Below, one piece after another: positions 33,963 through 42,550 of a DNA stretch of 64,000 bases. The notes beneath the pieces were generated by a model. The model had not been told where the DNA came from, searched no databases, and worked only from the letters and a program-made list of their open reading frames with translations. This stretch comes from Pantoea sp. Ap-967 (GTDB lineage Bacteria > Pseudomonadota > Gammaproteobacteria > Pseudomonadales > Pseudomonadaceae), in the NCBI RefSeq assembly GCF_011752565.1, contig NZ_VWXK01000032.1, positions 1 to 64,000 on the forward strand, in the 5' to 3' direction. The first letter of the stretch is position 1; the number at the start of each line of letters is the position of its first letter. A program made the translations under genes and the position numbers.

Positions 33963-33996
33963 AAAAAAGGCGTCTCTTCGCAGAGGCCGCCTTTTC
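33963..33996 (-). terminator. Terminator of fis
   Basis: On the minus strand AAAAGGCGGCCTC is followed by a loop and GAGACGCC then TTTTTT. The imperfect stem plus T-tract lies 17 bases after the fis stop, so dusB-fis ends here and purH needs its own promoter or read-through. Confidence 0.7.
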
Positions 33997-34012
33997 TGAT
34001 TGGGATTCTGGC

Positions 34013-34333
34013 TTACAACAGGTCGTACTGCTTGAGCTTCTTGCGCAGGGTGCCACGGTTGAGCCCGAGCATCTCGCTGGCCTTGGTCTGGTTGCCCTTC
34101 ACGTAGTTCATCACGCATTCGAGCAGGGGCGCCTCGACTTCGGAGAGCACCAGGTTGTACACGTCGGTGACGGTAGCGCCTTCCAGGTGTGCGAAGTAGT
34201 TGTGCAGCGCCTTCTCGACGCTGTCGCGAAGGGTCTGGCCCTCTTCGCTTGGCGTGTTGAGGTGCTGTTTGAGGTTGGCGTTGTCGCTCACGGGCGTTGT
34301 TCCACTCACTAATGTCTCTGTCATCATCGTCAT
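34013..34333 (-). CDS. fis: DNA-binding protein Fis
   Basis: Fis, 106 residues, is a nucleoid protein and global regulator. The C-terminal helix-turn-helix is intact (NQTKASEMLGLNRGTLRKKL), and the central dimer helices precede it (LRDSVEKALHNYFAHLEG). Its ATG overlaps the dusB stop (ATGA), the dusB-fis operon conserved across gammaproteobacteria. Confidence 0.95.
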   Translation of the reverse strand: MTMMTETLVSGTTPVSDNANLKQHLNTPSEEGQTLRDSVEKALHNYFAHLEGATVTDVYNLVLSEVEAPLLECVMNYVKGNQTKASEMLGLNRGTLRKKLKQYDLL

Positions 34334-35343
34334 GCGGCCACCCCCTGTCCGTCCTCTGTCTCAAGGCTCTGTCGACGTTCGCTGAAATACGCACGAACGT
34401 TGGCGCACTGCGCTTGTGTGTCTTCCAAAGCGTTGAACCGGGAGCGGAACTCCTTGCCGCCGGGTCGTGTTGCCAGGTACCAGCCTACGTGCTTGCGGGC
34501 GATTCGCACGCCCATCACATCGCCATAGAAGGCATGCAGCGCGGCCAGGTGCTCCAGCAGGATGCGTTCCACTTCGTCCAACTGCGGGGCCGGCAAATGC
34601 TGGCCAGTCCCCAAAAAATGTTCGATCTCGCGAAAGATCCACGGCCGCCCCTGGGCAGCCCGGCCAATCAGCAGGCCGTCGACCCCGGTGGCATCCAGGA
34701 CCGCCCGGGCCTTCTCTGGCGAGGTGATGTCGCCATTGGCGAACACCGGAATCGACACCGCCTGCTTGATGGCAGCGATGGTGTCGTACTCGGCGTCACC
34801 TGTGTACAGGTCGGCGCGTGTCCGGCCATGCACCGCCAGCGCCTGGATGCCGGCCTGTTCGGCGATTTTCGCCACGTTCAGGCCATTCTTGTTCGCCCGG
34901 TCCCAGCCGGTGCGGATCTTCAGGGTCACCGGCACGTCCACCGCGCCGACCACGGCATGGAGGATTTCGGCGACCAAGGCTTCATCTCTCAATAAAGCAG
35001 AGCCAGCCGCCTTGTTGCAGACTTTTTTTGCCGGGCAGCCCATGTTGATGTCGATGATCTGGGCACCTGCCTCGACGTTGGCCCGGGCCGCGGCTGCCAT
35101 CATCTGCGCATCACCCCCGGCGATCTGTACCGAGCGTGGCTCGGGATCGCCTTCATGGATGCGGCGCAGGCTGGACTTGCGGCTGTTCCACAGGCTCATG
35201 TCGCTGCTGACCATTTCCGACACCACCATGCCGGCGCCCAGGCGCTTGCAGAGCGTTCGGAAAGGCTGGTCCGTGACTCCGGCCATGGGCGCCAGGATCA
35301 GGTTGTTGCGTAGTGTGTATGGGCCGATGCGTACCGCCGACAT
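34330..35343 (-). CDS. dusB: tRNA-dihydrouridine synthase B
   Basis: DusB, 337 residues, is an FMN enzyme that reduces uridine 17 in tRNAs. Motifs are LAPMAGVTDQPFRTL near 17, INMGCPAKKVCNK with the catalytic Cys near 107, VHGRTR near 170 and GDITSPEKA and GRAAQGRPW later. First gene of dusB-fis. A TATCAT -10 with a TTTATC -35 lies about 52-80 bases upstream on the minus strand. Confidence 0.96.
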   Translation of the reverse strand: MSAVRIGPYTLRNNLILAPMAGVTDQPFRTLCKRLGAGMVVSEMVSSDMSLWNSRKSSLRRIHEGDPEPRSVQIAGGDAQMMAAAARANVEAGAQIIDINMGCPAKKVCNKAAGSALLRDEALVAEILHAVVGAVDVPVTLKIRTGWDRANKNGLNVAKIAEQAGIQALAVHGRTRADLYTGDAEYDTIAAIKQAVSIPVFANGDITSPEKARAVLDATGVDGLLIGRAAQGRPWIFREIEHFLGTGQHLPAPQLDEVERILLEHLAALHAFYGDVMGVRIARKHVGWYLATRPGGKEFRSRFNALEDTQAQCANVRAYFSERRQSLETEDGQGVAA

Positions 35344-35394
35344 AGGTGTTCCCTGTTGTGGGGCCGAATCATTGGAGTTCGAAAAAGGGTTGGC

Positions 35395-35423
35395 ATGATA
35401 CCCGCTCTCGGTGACCGGATAAA
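35395..35423 (-). promoter_or_regulatory. Candidate promoter of dusB-fis
   Basis: On the minus strand TTTATC and TATCAT are separated by 17 bases, with the -10 at 35395-35400, about 52 bases before the dusB ATG. The -10 is good (five of six), the -35 weak (three of six). Confidence 0.35.
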
Positions 35424-35518
35424 GAAGGATTTGGATAAATTCTGAACAGTTGCGGCCTTATGCCCAAGGGTTCGCGACGGCTGGTTGGCGCCGAAAACTC
35501 GGCACCATTGCGCAGGGG

Positions 35519-36850
35519 TCACTCCGGGGAGCGGAAGCTGAGGCTGTAGTTCACGGCCTTGGGGCCCGGGTCGAGGATGTCCAGGGCGATATGGATCGGT
35601 GTCTGGCTGGGCATTTCGCCGCGCCCGGCCAGTTCACCCGACAGGTATTCGCTGGGCTTGAAGCGGCGGCTGGCGATCAGCTGGCCATTGAGGTCGGCAA
35701 AGCGCAGCTCCAGCAGCGGGAACGGCTGGGCGAACGGTGCGCGGTTGTAGATGATCGCATCGACGATCAGCGCACCCTTGAAGTCCGGGTGGCTGCGCAC
35801 CACCAGGTTGCTGCTCTTGATCCGGCCGATATCGACACGGGTCGGCACTTCGCAGCCGAGCATCGGGCACAGTTGCAGGAAGATTGGCCGGTACTGGTCC
35901 TGGCGGGCCATCTCGTCGAAGTGGAACCACACGTACTGGAAGGCCAGCAGGCCAGCGGCGAGCAGGCTCAGCAAGCCCCACAGCAGGCGCTTGCCCCAGT
36001 TCGGCCGGGGTTTCTCCCAGCCCAGTTGCAACGGGTCGTCCACGACGTCGACCAGTGGTTCCTTGCGCGAAGGGCGCTCGGGCCGGGTCGAGAGGCCTGG
36101 CTCCAGGCGCTCGCCAGGCATCGGCTCGTCCGGGTCGTCGTCACGCGCCGACAGGTGCAGGCCGGTGTCGTCGTCATCACGGGCGCTGAGGCCTTTTTCG
36201 TGGATGATGTCCTCATCGATGGCGCCGAATCGCGCCACGGGTTCGGGCTCCGGCTCGGCCGCCTGTTGCACGGGTGGCTCGTCGTCGAGGTCGAGGCTGG
36301 CACCGAGCGTGGGCTCGGTCCGGTCGCCGGGCTCGGCGCCCAGTGGCTGTTCGTCGAGCAGCACCGGGGCCGGTTCATCGGCCGGGTGTGGCGCGTGGGC
36401 TTCATCGGTGGCGGTGCCGAACGGTTCGTGGCCGTGCTCGTCGGCCACCGGCTCGTCACGCCGGGCCTGCAGGGCATCGGTGCCGGCATTCGGGCGCTGT
36501 TCGGCAGGTTGGCCACGGCGTTCCAGGCGGGCCAGTTCCTGGTCCAGGTCCAGCTCGTCCCAGGCCTGGGGGGTGGTCCAGTCAGCATTTGGCAGCGGCG
36601 CAGGTTCGCGCACCACAGGTTCCGGCGCTGCCACGGGTTCTACCACCGGCGCGGGCGCGGGTGTCGGTACGGGCGGTGCTGGCACCGCGCCGGCGTTGGC
36701 GCGGTTCTGTTCCAGCAACTGCTTGGCCGCATTGAACACCTGCAGGCAGTGGCCGCAGCGCACAACCCCGCGGGCCACGCTCAACTGGTGATGGGTGACG
36801 CGAAAGCTGGTCTGGCAATGCGGGCACTGGGTGACGAAACTGTCGGTCAT
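35519..36850 (-). CDS. DUF3426 zinc-ribbon membrane protein
   Basis: The 443-residue protein opens with an MJ0042 zinc ribbon (CPHCQTSF ... CGHC, residues 9-35), then a long acidic, proline-rich, probably disordered linker (about 50-270), one membrane helix (about 282-302, LLWGLLSLLAAGLLAFQYVWF) and a DUF3426 periplasmic domain (about 305-443). The role is unknown; the layout suggests a cytoplasmic zinc finger coupled to an envelope domain. It lies between prmA and dusB on the same strand, 42 bases after prmA. Confidence 0.88.
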   Translation of the reverse strand: MTDSFVTQCPHCQTSFRVTHHQLSVARGVVRCGHCLQVFNAAKQLLEQNRANAGAVPAPPVPTPAPAPVVEPVAAPEPVVREPAPLPNADWTTPQAWDELDLDQELARLERRGQPAEQRPNAGTDALQARRDEPVADEHGHEPFGTATDEAHAPHPADEPAPVLLDEQPLGAEPGDRTEPTLGASLDLDDEPPVQQAAEPEPEPVARFGAIDEDIIHEKGLSARDDDDTGLHLSARDDDPDEPMPGERLEPGLSTRPERPSRKEPLVDVVDDPLQLGWEKPRPNWGKRLLWGLLSLLAAGLLAFQYVWFHFDEMARQDQYRPIFLQLCPMLGCEVPTRVDIGRIKSSNLVVRSHPDFKGALIVDAIIYNRAPFAQPFPLLELRFADLNGQLIASRRFKPSEYLSGELAGRGEMPSQTPIHIALDILDPGPKAVNYSLSFRSPE

Positions 36851-36892
36851 GCGGCGATCCGGGAGCTGTGCAGAGAACTATTCTAGGCCCGC

Positions 36893-37771
36893 TTAGCGGC
36901 GCCGACCACTGATGCGCACCCAGCCGTCGCGCACGACGATCGGGTCCAGCGCGAAGTCGGCAGCATAGGCGGCCGCCACTTCTTCACCCTGTTCGGCAAG
37001 GATGCCCGACAGGGCCAGCAGGCCACCCGGGCGAACCAGGCCGGACAGCTGTGGTGCCAGGGCGACCAAGGGGCCGGCGAGGATGTTGGCGACCAGCACA
37101 TCGGCCTGCATCGCCGGCATGTGCTCGGGCAGGTACAGGGCCAGTTTTTCGTCGGCGATGCCGTTGCGCTGGGCGTTGTCGCGGGAGGCTTCGATGGCCT
37201 GCACGTCGATGTCGGTCCCGACTGCTTCACGGGCGCCCAGCAGCAGCGCTGCGATGGCGAGGATGCCCGAGCCGCAACCGAAGTCCAGGACTTGGGTGCC
37301 TTGCAGTTGCTGGCCATCGAGCCATTCCAGGCACAGCGCGGTGGTTGGGTGGGTGCCGGTGCCGAAGGCCAGGCCTGGGTCGAGCAGCAGGTTGACCGCG
37401 TCCTTTTCCGGGGCGTCGTGCCAGCTGGGTACGATCCACAGGCGCTGGCCAAAGCGCATTGGCTGGAAACCGTCCATCCAGCTGCGTTCCCAGTCCTGGT
37501 CCTCGATCACTTCGGCCTGGTGCTCGGGCAGTTCGGCGCCGGTCAGCAGTTGCAGGTGGGCGAATACCGCCTCGGGCACGGCATCGGCTTCGAACAGGGC
37601 CAGCAGGTGGGTGTGCGACCACAGCGGGGTGGTGTTGAGGTCGGGTTCGAAGATCGGCTGGTCTTCAGCATCCATGAACGTGACCGATACGGCGCCGACT
37701 TCGAGCAGGGCGTCTTCGTAGGTTTCGGCTTGTTCCGGGCTGATGGCCAGGCGTACTTGCAGCCAAGGCAT
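36893..37771 (-). CDS. prmA: Ribosomal protein L11 methyltransferase
   Basis: PrmA, 292 residues, trimethylates ribosomal protein L11. An N-terminal substrate domain (about 1-90) is followed by the SAM domain with LDPGLAFGTGTHPTT near 130 and VLDFGCGSGILAIAAL near 160, then NILAGPL near 228. The ATG at 37771 begins MPWLQVRL; a second in-frame ATG three codons earlier is less likely. Confidence 0.96.
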   Translation of the reverse strand: MPWLQVRLAISPEQAETYEDALLEVGAVSVTFMDAEDQPIFEPDLNTTPLWSHTHLLALFEADAVPEAVFAHLQLLTGAELPEHQAEVIEDQDWERSWMDGFQPMRFGQRLWIVPSWHDAPEKDAVNLLLDPGLAFGTGTHPTTALCLEWLDGQQLQGTQVLDFGCGSGILAIAALLLGAREAVGTDIDVQAIEASRDNAQRNGIADEKLALYLPEHMPAMQADVLVANILAGPLVALAPQLSGLVRPGGLLALSGILAEQGEEVAAAYAADFALDPIVVRDGWVRISGRRR

Positions 37772-37883
37772 GGCGGGCACCTTTGGTAAATCTGACAGAG
37801 GGCAGCCCGAGGCTGCGCGAAGGCTGGGAGTTTACGCGAGTACGAGGGGTTTGTAGAGGTGTGGCGGCGGGCCGCGCCGCCTG

Positions 37884-37911
37884 CATCGCGAGCTGCGCTC
37901 GCTCCTACCAG
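37884..37911. repeat. Single REP-like copy
   Basis: One unpaired copy of the TCGCGAGC subtype (ending GCTCGCTCCTACC) lies between the accC terminator and prmA. Confidence 0.6.
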
Positions 37912-37931
37912 GAATGGTGCAGGGCTGAATG

Positions 37932-37959
37932 AAAAACCCCGGCACAGGGCCGGGGTTTT
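37932..37959 (-). terminator. Terminator of accBC
   Basis: AAAACCCCGGC and GCCGGGGTTTT form a strong symmetrical stem about 20 bases after the accC stop on the minus strand, with a T-run on the minus strand after the stem. Confidence 0.85.
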
Positions 37960-37979
37960 GGTGCATCACGCTAACGCGA

Positions 37980-39335
37980 TCACTCCTGGTTGGCCAGTTT
38001 GTGTTCGAGGTAGTGGATGTTCACGCCGCCTTTGCAGAAACCTTCATCACGCACCAGGTCGCGGTGCAGCGGGATGTTGGTCTTGATGCCGTCGACGACG
38101 ATCTCGTCCAGGGCATTGCGCATGCGCGCCATGGCTTCGTCGCGGTCCTTGCCGTAGGTGATCAGCTTGCCGATCAGCGAGTCGTAGTTCGGCGGAACCG
38201 AGTAGCCGCTGTACAGGTGCGAATCGACGCGCACGCCGTTGCCGCCCGGGGCGTGGAAGTGCTTGACCTTGCCTGGGCTCGGAATGAACTTCTTCGGGTC
38301 TTCGGCGTTGATCCGGCACTCCAGCGAGTGGCCACGAATGACCACGTCTTCCTGGCGGAACGACAGCTTGTTGCCAGCGGCGATGCTCAGCATCTCCTTG
38401 ACGATGTCGATACCGGTGACCATCTCCGACACCGGGTGCTCAACCTGCACACGGGTGTTCATCTCGATGAAGTAGAAACGGCCGTTCTCGTACAGGAACT
38501 CGAAGGTACCGGCACCGCGGTAGCCGATTTCGACGCAGGCGTCGACGCAACGCTTGAAGACTTCCTGGCGGGCCTTCTCGTCGATACCCGGGGCCGGTGC
38601 TTCTTCCAGCACCTTCTGGTGACGGCGCTGCAGCGAGCAGTCGCGGTCGCCCAGGTGGATGGCGTTGCCCTGGCCGTCGGACAGTACCTGAACTTCCACG
38701 TGACGTGGGTTGGTCAGGAACTTCTCCAGGTAGACCATCGGGTTGCCGAAGGCAGCACCCGCTTCGGTACGGGTGAGCTTGGCCGAGGCGATCAGGTCCT
38801 CTTCCTTGTGCACCACGCGCATGCCGCGACCACCACCGCCACCGGCGGCCTTGATGATCACCGGGTAGCCGACGTCACGGGCGATCGCCAGGGCGACCTC
38901 TTCGTCTTCCGGCAGCGGGCCATCGGAGCCTGGCACGGTCGGTACGCCCGACTTGATCATGGCGTCCTTGGCCGAAACCTTGTCGCCCATCAGGCGAATG
39001 GTGTCGGCTTTCGGGCCGATGAAGGCGAAACCGGACTTTTCCACCTGCTCGGCGAAATCGGCGTTTTCCGCGAGGAAGCCGTAACCCGGGTGGATCGCGG
39101 TGGCGCCGGTGACTTCGGCGGCAGCGATGATCGCCGGGATGTGCAGGTAGGAATCCTTGGACGATGCAGGGCCGATGCAGACCGACTCGTCTGCCAGGCC
39201 CAGGTGCATCAGTTCACGGTCGGCGGTGGAGTGCACGGCGACGGTCTTGATACCCAGCTCTTTGCAGGCACGCAGGATCCGCAGGGCAATTTCCCCGCGG
39301 TTGGCGATCAGGACTTTTTCGAGCTTCCCAGACAT
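37980..39335 (-). CDS. accC: Acetyl-CoA carboxylase, biotin carboxylase subunit
   Basis: AccC, 451 residues, carboxylates the biotin of AccB using ATP and bicarbonate, the first step of fatty acid synthesis. It begins EKVLIANRGEIALRILRA, has the glycine-rich ATP-grasp loop KAAGGGGGRGMR near 160 and the catalytic segment EMNTRVQVEHPV near 288. The ATG at 39335 is 17 bases after the accB stop. Confidence 0.97.
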   Translation of the reverse strand: MSGKLEKVLIANRGEIALRILRACKELGIKTVAVHSTADRELMHLGLADESVCIGPASSKDSYLHIPAIIAAAEVTGATAIHPGYGFLAENADFAEQVEKSGFAFIGPKADTIRLMGDKVSAKDAMIKSGVPTVPGSDGPLPEDEEVALAIARDVGYPVIIKAAGGGGGRGMRVVHKEEDLIASAKLTRTEAGAAFGNPMVYLEKFLTNPRHVEVQVLSDGQGNAIHLGDRDCSLQRRHQKVLEEAPAPGIDEKARQEVFKRCVDACVEIGYRGAGTFEFLYENGRFYFIEMNTRVQVEHPVSEMVTGIDIVKEMLSIAAGNKLSFRQEDVVIRGHSLECRINAEDPKKFIPSPGKVKHFHAPGGNGVRVDSHLYSGYSVPPNYDSLIGKLITYGKDRDEAMARMRNALDEIVVDGIKTNIPLHRDLVRDEGFCKGGVNIHYLEHKLANQE

Positions 39336-39352
39336 CGTTGGCTCTCCGCGAT

Positions 39353-39823
39353 TCAAACGATGGTGAACAGCGGCTGGTCGAACTCAACCGGCTGACCGTC
39401 TTCCACCAGGATGGCGTCGATGACGCCGCCGACATCGGCTTCGATGTGGTTCATCATCTTCATGGCTTCGACGATGCACAGGGTGTCGCCTTTCTTCACC
39501 GACTGGCCCACTTCAGCGAAGTTCGGCGAGGTCGGCGAAGGCTTGCGGTAGAAGGTACCGACCATCGGCGAGCGAATCACGGTGCCTTTGAGCGCTGGGG
39601 CGGCAGCGGCGGCTTCAGCGGCAGGGGCTGCAGCGGCGGCGGCGGCGGCCGGGGCAGCTACAGGTGCGGCAGCCATTGGCGCGGGTGCGTAGAACTGCTG
39701 GGCAGCCGGGGTTTTGCTGTGACGGCTGATGCGGACCGACTCTTCGCCTTCCTTGATCTCCAGTTCGTCGATGCCAGACTCTTCCAGCAGCTCGATCAGT
39801 TTCTTGACTTTACGGATATCCAT
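39353..39823 (-). CDS. accB: Acetyl-CoA carboxylase, biotin carboxyl carrier protein
   Basis: AccB, 156 residues, carries biotin on Lys122 in the EAMKM motif. An N-terminal region (MDIRKVKKLIELLEESGIDE) is linked by an Ala/Pro-rich hinge (about 45-78) to the biotinyl domain, which holds the protruding-thumb segment typical of the AccB type (PSPTSPNFAEVG). First gene of accBC. Confidence 0.97.
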   Translation of the reverse strand: MDIRKVKKLIELLEESGIDELEIKEGEESVRISRHSKTPAAQQFYAPAPMAAAPVAAPAAAAAAAAPAAEAAAAAPALKGTVIRSPMVGTFYRKPSPTSPNFAEVGQSVKKGDTLCIVEAMKMMNHIEADVGGVIDAILVEDGQPVEFDQPLFTIV

Positions 39824-39891
39824 TAATCATCAACTCCCAAAGGTTCGGTCAGGGGGCGAAATTTAAAAACGTATCTGAACGTTTCTCTGTA

Positions 39892-39921
39892 ACCCCGGCC
39901 CACTGAGGCCAGGGTTTTCGT
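39892..39921 (-). terminator. Weak terminator or attenuator between aroQ and accB
   Basis: On the minus strand CCCTGGCC and GGCCGGGG pair imperfectly (one G-T pair) after the aroQ stop. Only a few T residues follow, so partial read-through into accB is likely. Confidence 0.4.
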
Positions 39922-39923
39922 TA

Positions 39924-40376
39924 TCAGGGCTGTGCGTTGGCAGCCAGTTGTTCCAGCGCGGACTCCAGGGCCAGGCGGTAACCGCTGGCGCCCAGGCCGC
40001 AGATCACGCCTACGGCAACATCGGAAAAGTAGGAGTGGTGGCGGAACGGTTCGCGTTTGTGCACGTTGGACAAGTGCACTTCGATGAATGGGATGCTCAC
40101 CGCGAGCAATGCGTCACGTAATGCGACGCTTGTGTGGGTGAAAGCAGCCGGATTGATCAGGATGAAGTCCACACCCTCGTTGCGTGCAGCGTGAATACGC
40201 TCGATCAGCTCGTACTCGGCATTGCTCTGCAGGTACTGCAGATGGTGGCCGGCTTCGCGGGCACGCTGCTCCAGGTCCTGGTTGATCTGGGCCAGGGTCT
40301 TGGCGCCGTAGTGGCCAGGTTCCCGGGTGCCAAGCAGGTTCAGGTTGGGGCCGTGGAGCACCAGTAGGGTTGCCAT
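39924..40376 (-). CDS. aroQ: 3-dehydroquinate dehydratase, type II
   Basis: AroQ, 150 residues, removes water from 3-dehydroquinate in the shikimate pathway. The active-site loop LHGPNLNLLGTREPGHYG contains the catalytic Tyr; INPAAFTHTSVALRDAL near 78 and EVHLSNVHKREPFRHHS near 100 complete the signature. The ATG at 40376 starts MATLLVLHG. It is upstream of accBC as in P. aeruginosa. Confidence 0.96.
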   Translation of the reverse strand: MATLLVLHGPNLNLLGTREPGHYGAKTLAQINQDLEQRAREAGHHLQYLQSNAEYELIERIHAARNEGVDFILINPAAFTHTSVALRDALLAVSIPFIEVHLSNVHKREPFRHHSYFSDVAVGVICGLGASGYRLALESALEQLAANAQP

Positions 40377-40496
40377 CTGCGATTCCTTGGATTTGTAGGG
40401 CAATTCGACACAGCGCGGCGAGTGTGCCGCAAAGCGACGGCAAGTGTCCAGTTCCCGGCAATAGCCGGCACGATGTCCGAGGTTCGCGCGAAGTAT

Positions 40497-40522
40497 GTGA
40501 CCAAATAATTAAATTTGGTCAC
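40497..40522. promoter_or_regulatory. AT-rich perfect palindrome upstream of aroQ
   Basis: GTGACCAAAT and ATTTGGTCAC are perfect 10-base inverted arms around AATTAA. The dyad stands out in GC-rich surroundings and lies 121 bases upstream of the aroQ ATG and 33 bases after the dsbD stop. There is no U-tract, so an operator is more likely than a terminator. A CATACT -10-like hexamer overlaps its left edge on the minus strand. Confidence 0.5.
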
Positions 40523-40554
40523 TCATTTGGAGAAAATTCCCGGCACGCGGGAAG

Positions 40555-42324
40555 TTATAGACCGAGTTTGCCGCGAACGCGTGTCAGAATTTGCGCGAAT
40601 TCGCCGGCGTTTATTTCGCCAATCACCCGATCGGTGGTCATTTCGCTGCCGTTCGCTGCAAAGAACAGCAGCGCAGGCGGGCCGAACAGGCGATAGCGGT
40701 CGAGCAGGGCGCGCTGCTCGGCGCTGCTTTCGGTGATGTCGAAGCGCAGTAGCGTGAAGGCGGCCAGTTGTGGCTGCACCTGGGACGCATTGAGCACTTC
40801 ATGTTCGATCACCTTGCAGCTGATGCACCAGTCGGCATACCAGTCCAGCAGCACCGGCTGGCCGGCGGCCTTGGCTTCGGCCAGGGCCGCATCCAGCGCG
40901 GCGGGGGTGGTCAGGGTGCGCCAGGCACCTTGCTTGGCGGTAGCCGCGGCAGGGACGGCGTTCAGCGCCGGGGGTAACGGCCGCAGTGGGTCGCCCTGGC
41001 CGCTGAGGGCGCCGTACCAGCAGGCCAGCGCGTACACCAGCAAGGCCAGGCCCAGCAGCTGTGCCAGGCGCTGGCGCGGGGCCTTGACCACGAATTCCAG
41101 GGCGCCGAGGAACAGCGCCACGCCAGCGGCGAGCAAGCCCACCAGCAGCAAGGTCGCAGGCCCCGGCAGCACGCGGCTGAGCAGGCCGATGGCCAAGCCC
41201 AGCAGCAGCACGCCGATGGCATTTTTCACGGTATTGAGCCAAGGCCCGCTCTTGGGCAGCCAGGCGGCCCCACCGGTGGCGATCAGCAGCAGTGGGGCGC
41301 CCATGCCCAGGCCCAGGGCGAACAGCTTGAGCGCGCCACCCAGGGCATCGCCGCTGGCGCTGATGTACAGCAAGGCTCCGGCCAGCGGCGCCGAGACGCA
41401 GGGCGATACCAGCAGGCTGGAGAGCACGCCGAGCACCGCTGCGCCGAGCAGCGAGCCCCCCTTGGTGTGGTTGGCCACGGTGTTCAGGCGGTTGCTCAGG
41501 GCCTGTGGCAGCTTGAGCTCGAACAGGCCAAACATGGCCAGGGCGAACACCACGAAGAACAGCGCGAAGGGCACCAGCACCCAGGCCGATTGCAGGCGTG
41601 CCTGCAGGTTCAGGCCGGCGCCGAACAGGCCCATCAATGCCCCCAGCACGGCAAAGCTGGCGGCCATCGGCAGCACGTAGGCCAGCGACAGGGCCAGGCC
41701 CCGCAGGCCGCCCACCTGGCCGCGCATCACCACGCCGGAAAGAATCGGCAGCATGGGCAGCACGCAGGGGGTGAAGGTCAGGCCAACCCCGGCGAGGAAG
41801 AACAGCAACAGCGACTTCCAATTCCAACCCGGTTCGCCACTGGCGGGCGGCTGCGCGGCGCCTTCGCCATCGATGTTCAGCCGTTCGGTTTGCGGTGGGT
41901 AGCACAGGCCCTTGTCGGCGCAGCCCTGGTAGCCCACCTGCAGGGTGAAGGCGCGGGCATCGGTGCGGGGGATCTCGATGTCGAGCACGCCGTGGTACAC
42001 CTCGACGTCACCGAAGAATTCGTCGTGCTTGGCTTCGCCCTTGGGAATGTTCGGCGGCCCGAGGGTGATGTCGGCGGGCTCGGTTTGGAAGTGCAAACGA
42101 TGGCGGTACAGGTAGTAGCCGTCGGTGGCGACGAAGCGCAGCTTGATGGTCTGGGCGTCGGCTTGAATCAGGTTGAGCTTGAAGGCTTCGTGCACCGGCA
42201 GGAAGTCGGCGTTGTTGGCCAACGAAGCGGCGCCGAGGGTGGCGCTGGGGCGGTTGTCGAGCAGGCCCGAGGCGAAGGCAGGGCTGGCCAGCAGCAGGAA
42301 CAGCAGGAAAAACAGGCGGCGCAT
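40555..42324 (-). CDS. dsbD: Thiol:disulfide interchange protein DsbD
   Basis: DsbD, 589 residues, passes electrons from thioredoxin to periplasmic thiol proteins. It has a signal peptide (1-18), an N-terminal alpha domain (with GYQGCADKGLCYPPQTE), eight membrane helices carrying the Cys pair in TFTPCVLPMLP and SPCVSAPLAGA, and a C-terminal thioredoxin-like domain with WCISC near residue 500. The ATG at 42324 begins MRRLFFLLFLLL; the longer frame runs into REP sequence. Single gene, same strand as aroQ. Confidence 0.95.
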   Translation of the reverse strand: MRRLFFLLFLLLASPAFASGLLDNRPSATLGAASLANNADFLPVHEAFKLNLIQADAQTIKLRFVATDGYYLYRHRLHFQTEPADITLGPPNIPKGEAKHDEFFGDVEVYHGVLDIEIPRTDARAFTLQVGYQGCADKGLCYPPQTERLNIDGEGAAQPPASGEPGWNWKSLLLFFLAGVGLTFTPCVLPMLPILSGVVMRGQVGGLRGLALSLAYVLPMAASFAVLGALMGLFGAGLNLQARLQSAWVLVPFALFFVVFALAMFGLFELKLPQALSNRLNTVANHTKGGSLLGAAVLGVLSSLLVSPCVSAPLAGALLYISASGDALGGALKLFALGLGMGAPLLLIATGGAAWLPKSGPWLNTVKNAIGVLLLGLAIGLLSRVLPGPATLLLVGLLAAGVALFLGALEFVVKAPRQRLAQLLGLALLVYALACWYGALSGQGDPLRPLPPALNAVPAAATAKQGAWRTLTTPAALDAALAEAKAAGQPVLLDWYADWCISCKVIEHEVLNASQVQPQLAAFTLLRFDITESSAEQRALLDRYRLFGPPALLFFAANGSEMTTDRVIGEINAGEFAQILTRVRGKLGL

Positions 42325-42420
42325 GGCGGACTCGCGAGGTGGAACGTGCCGGCATGATAACGGAGTTGGCGGTGGTTGAAAGGGGGGGGCGACACAGGGA
42401 TCGCAGGTGACGGTGGCCCC

Positions 42421-42538
42421 GGTAGGAGCGAGCGCAGCTCGCGATGGGCTGCAAAGCAGCCCCGGCGTGATTAGCTGCGAAGCTGGAAACCTTGGGGCCG
42501 CTGCGCGCCCCATCGCGAGCTGCGCTCGCTCCTACCAG
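42421..42538. repeat. REP-like pair around GC hairpins
   Basis: Two TCGCGAGC-subtype REP copies point outward at the edges (GTAGGAGCGAGC and GCTCGCTCCTACC) with GGGCTGCAAAGCAGCCCC and GGGGCCGCTGCGCGCCCC hairpins between them, in the dsbD-chemoreceptor gap. Confidence 0.75.
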
Positions 42539-42550
42539 GAGCAGGAGCGT

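Noticed and set aside
33932..34394. Long N-terminal extension of purH reading through fis
   Set aside because: The family start is MTDQTTRLPVRRALISVSD at 33932; the extension overlaps fis in another frame and crosses its terminator.
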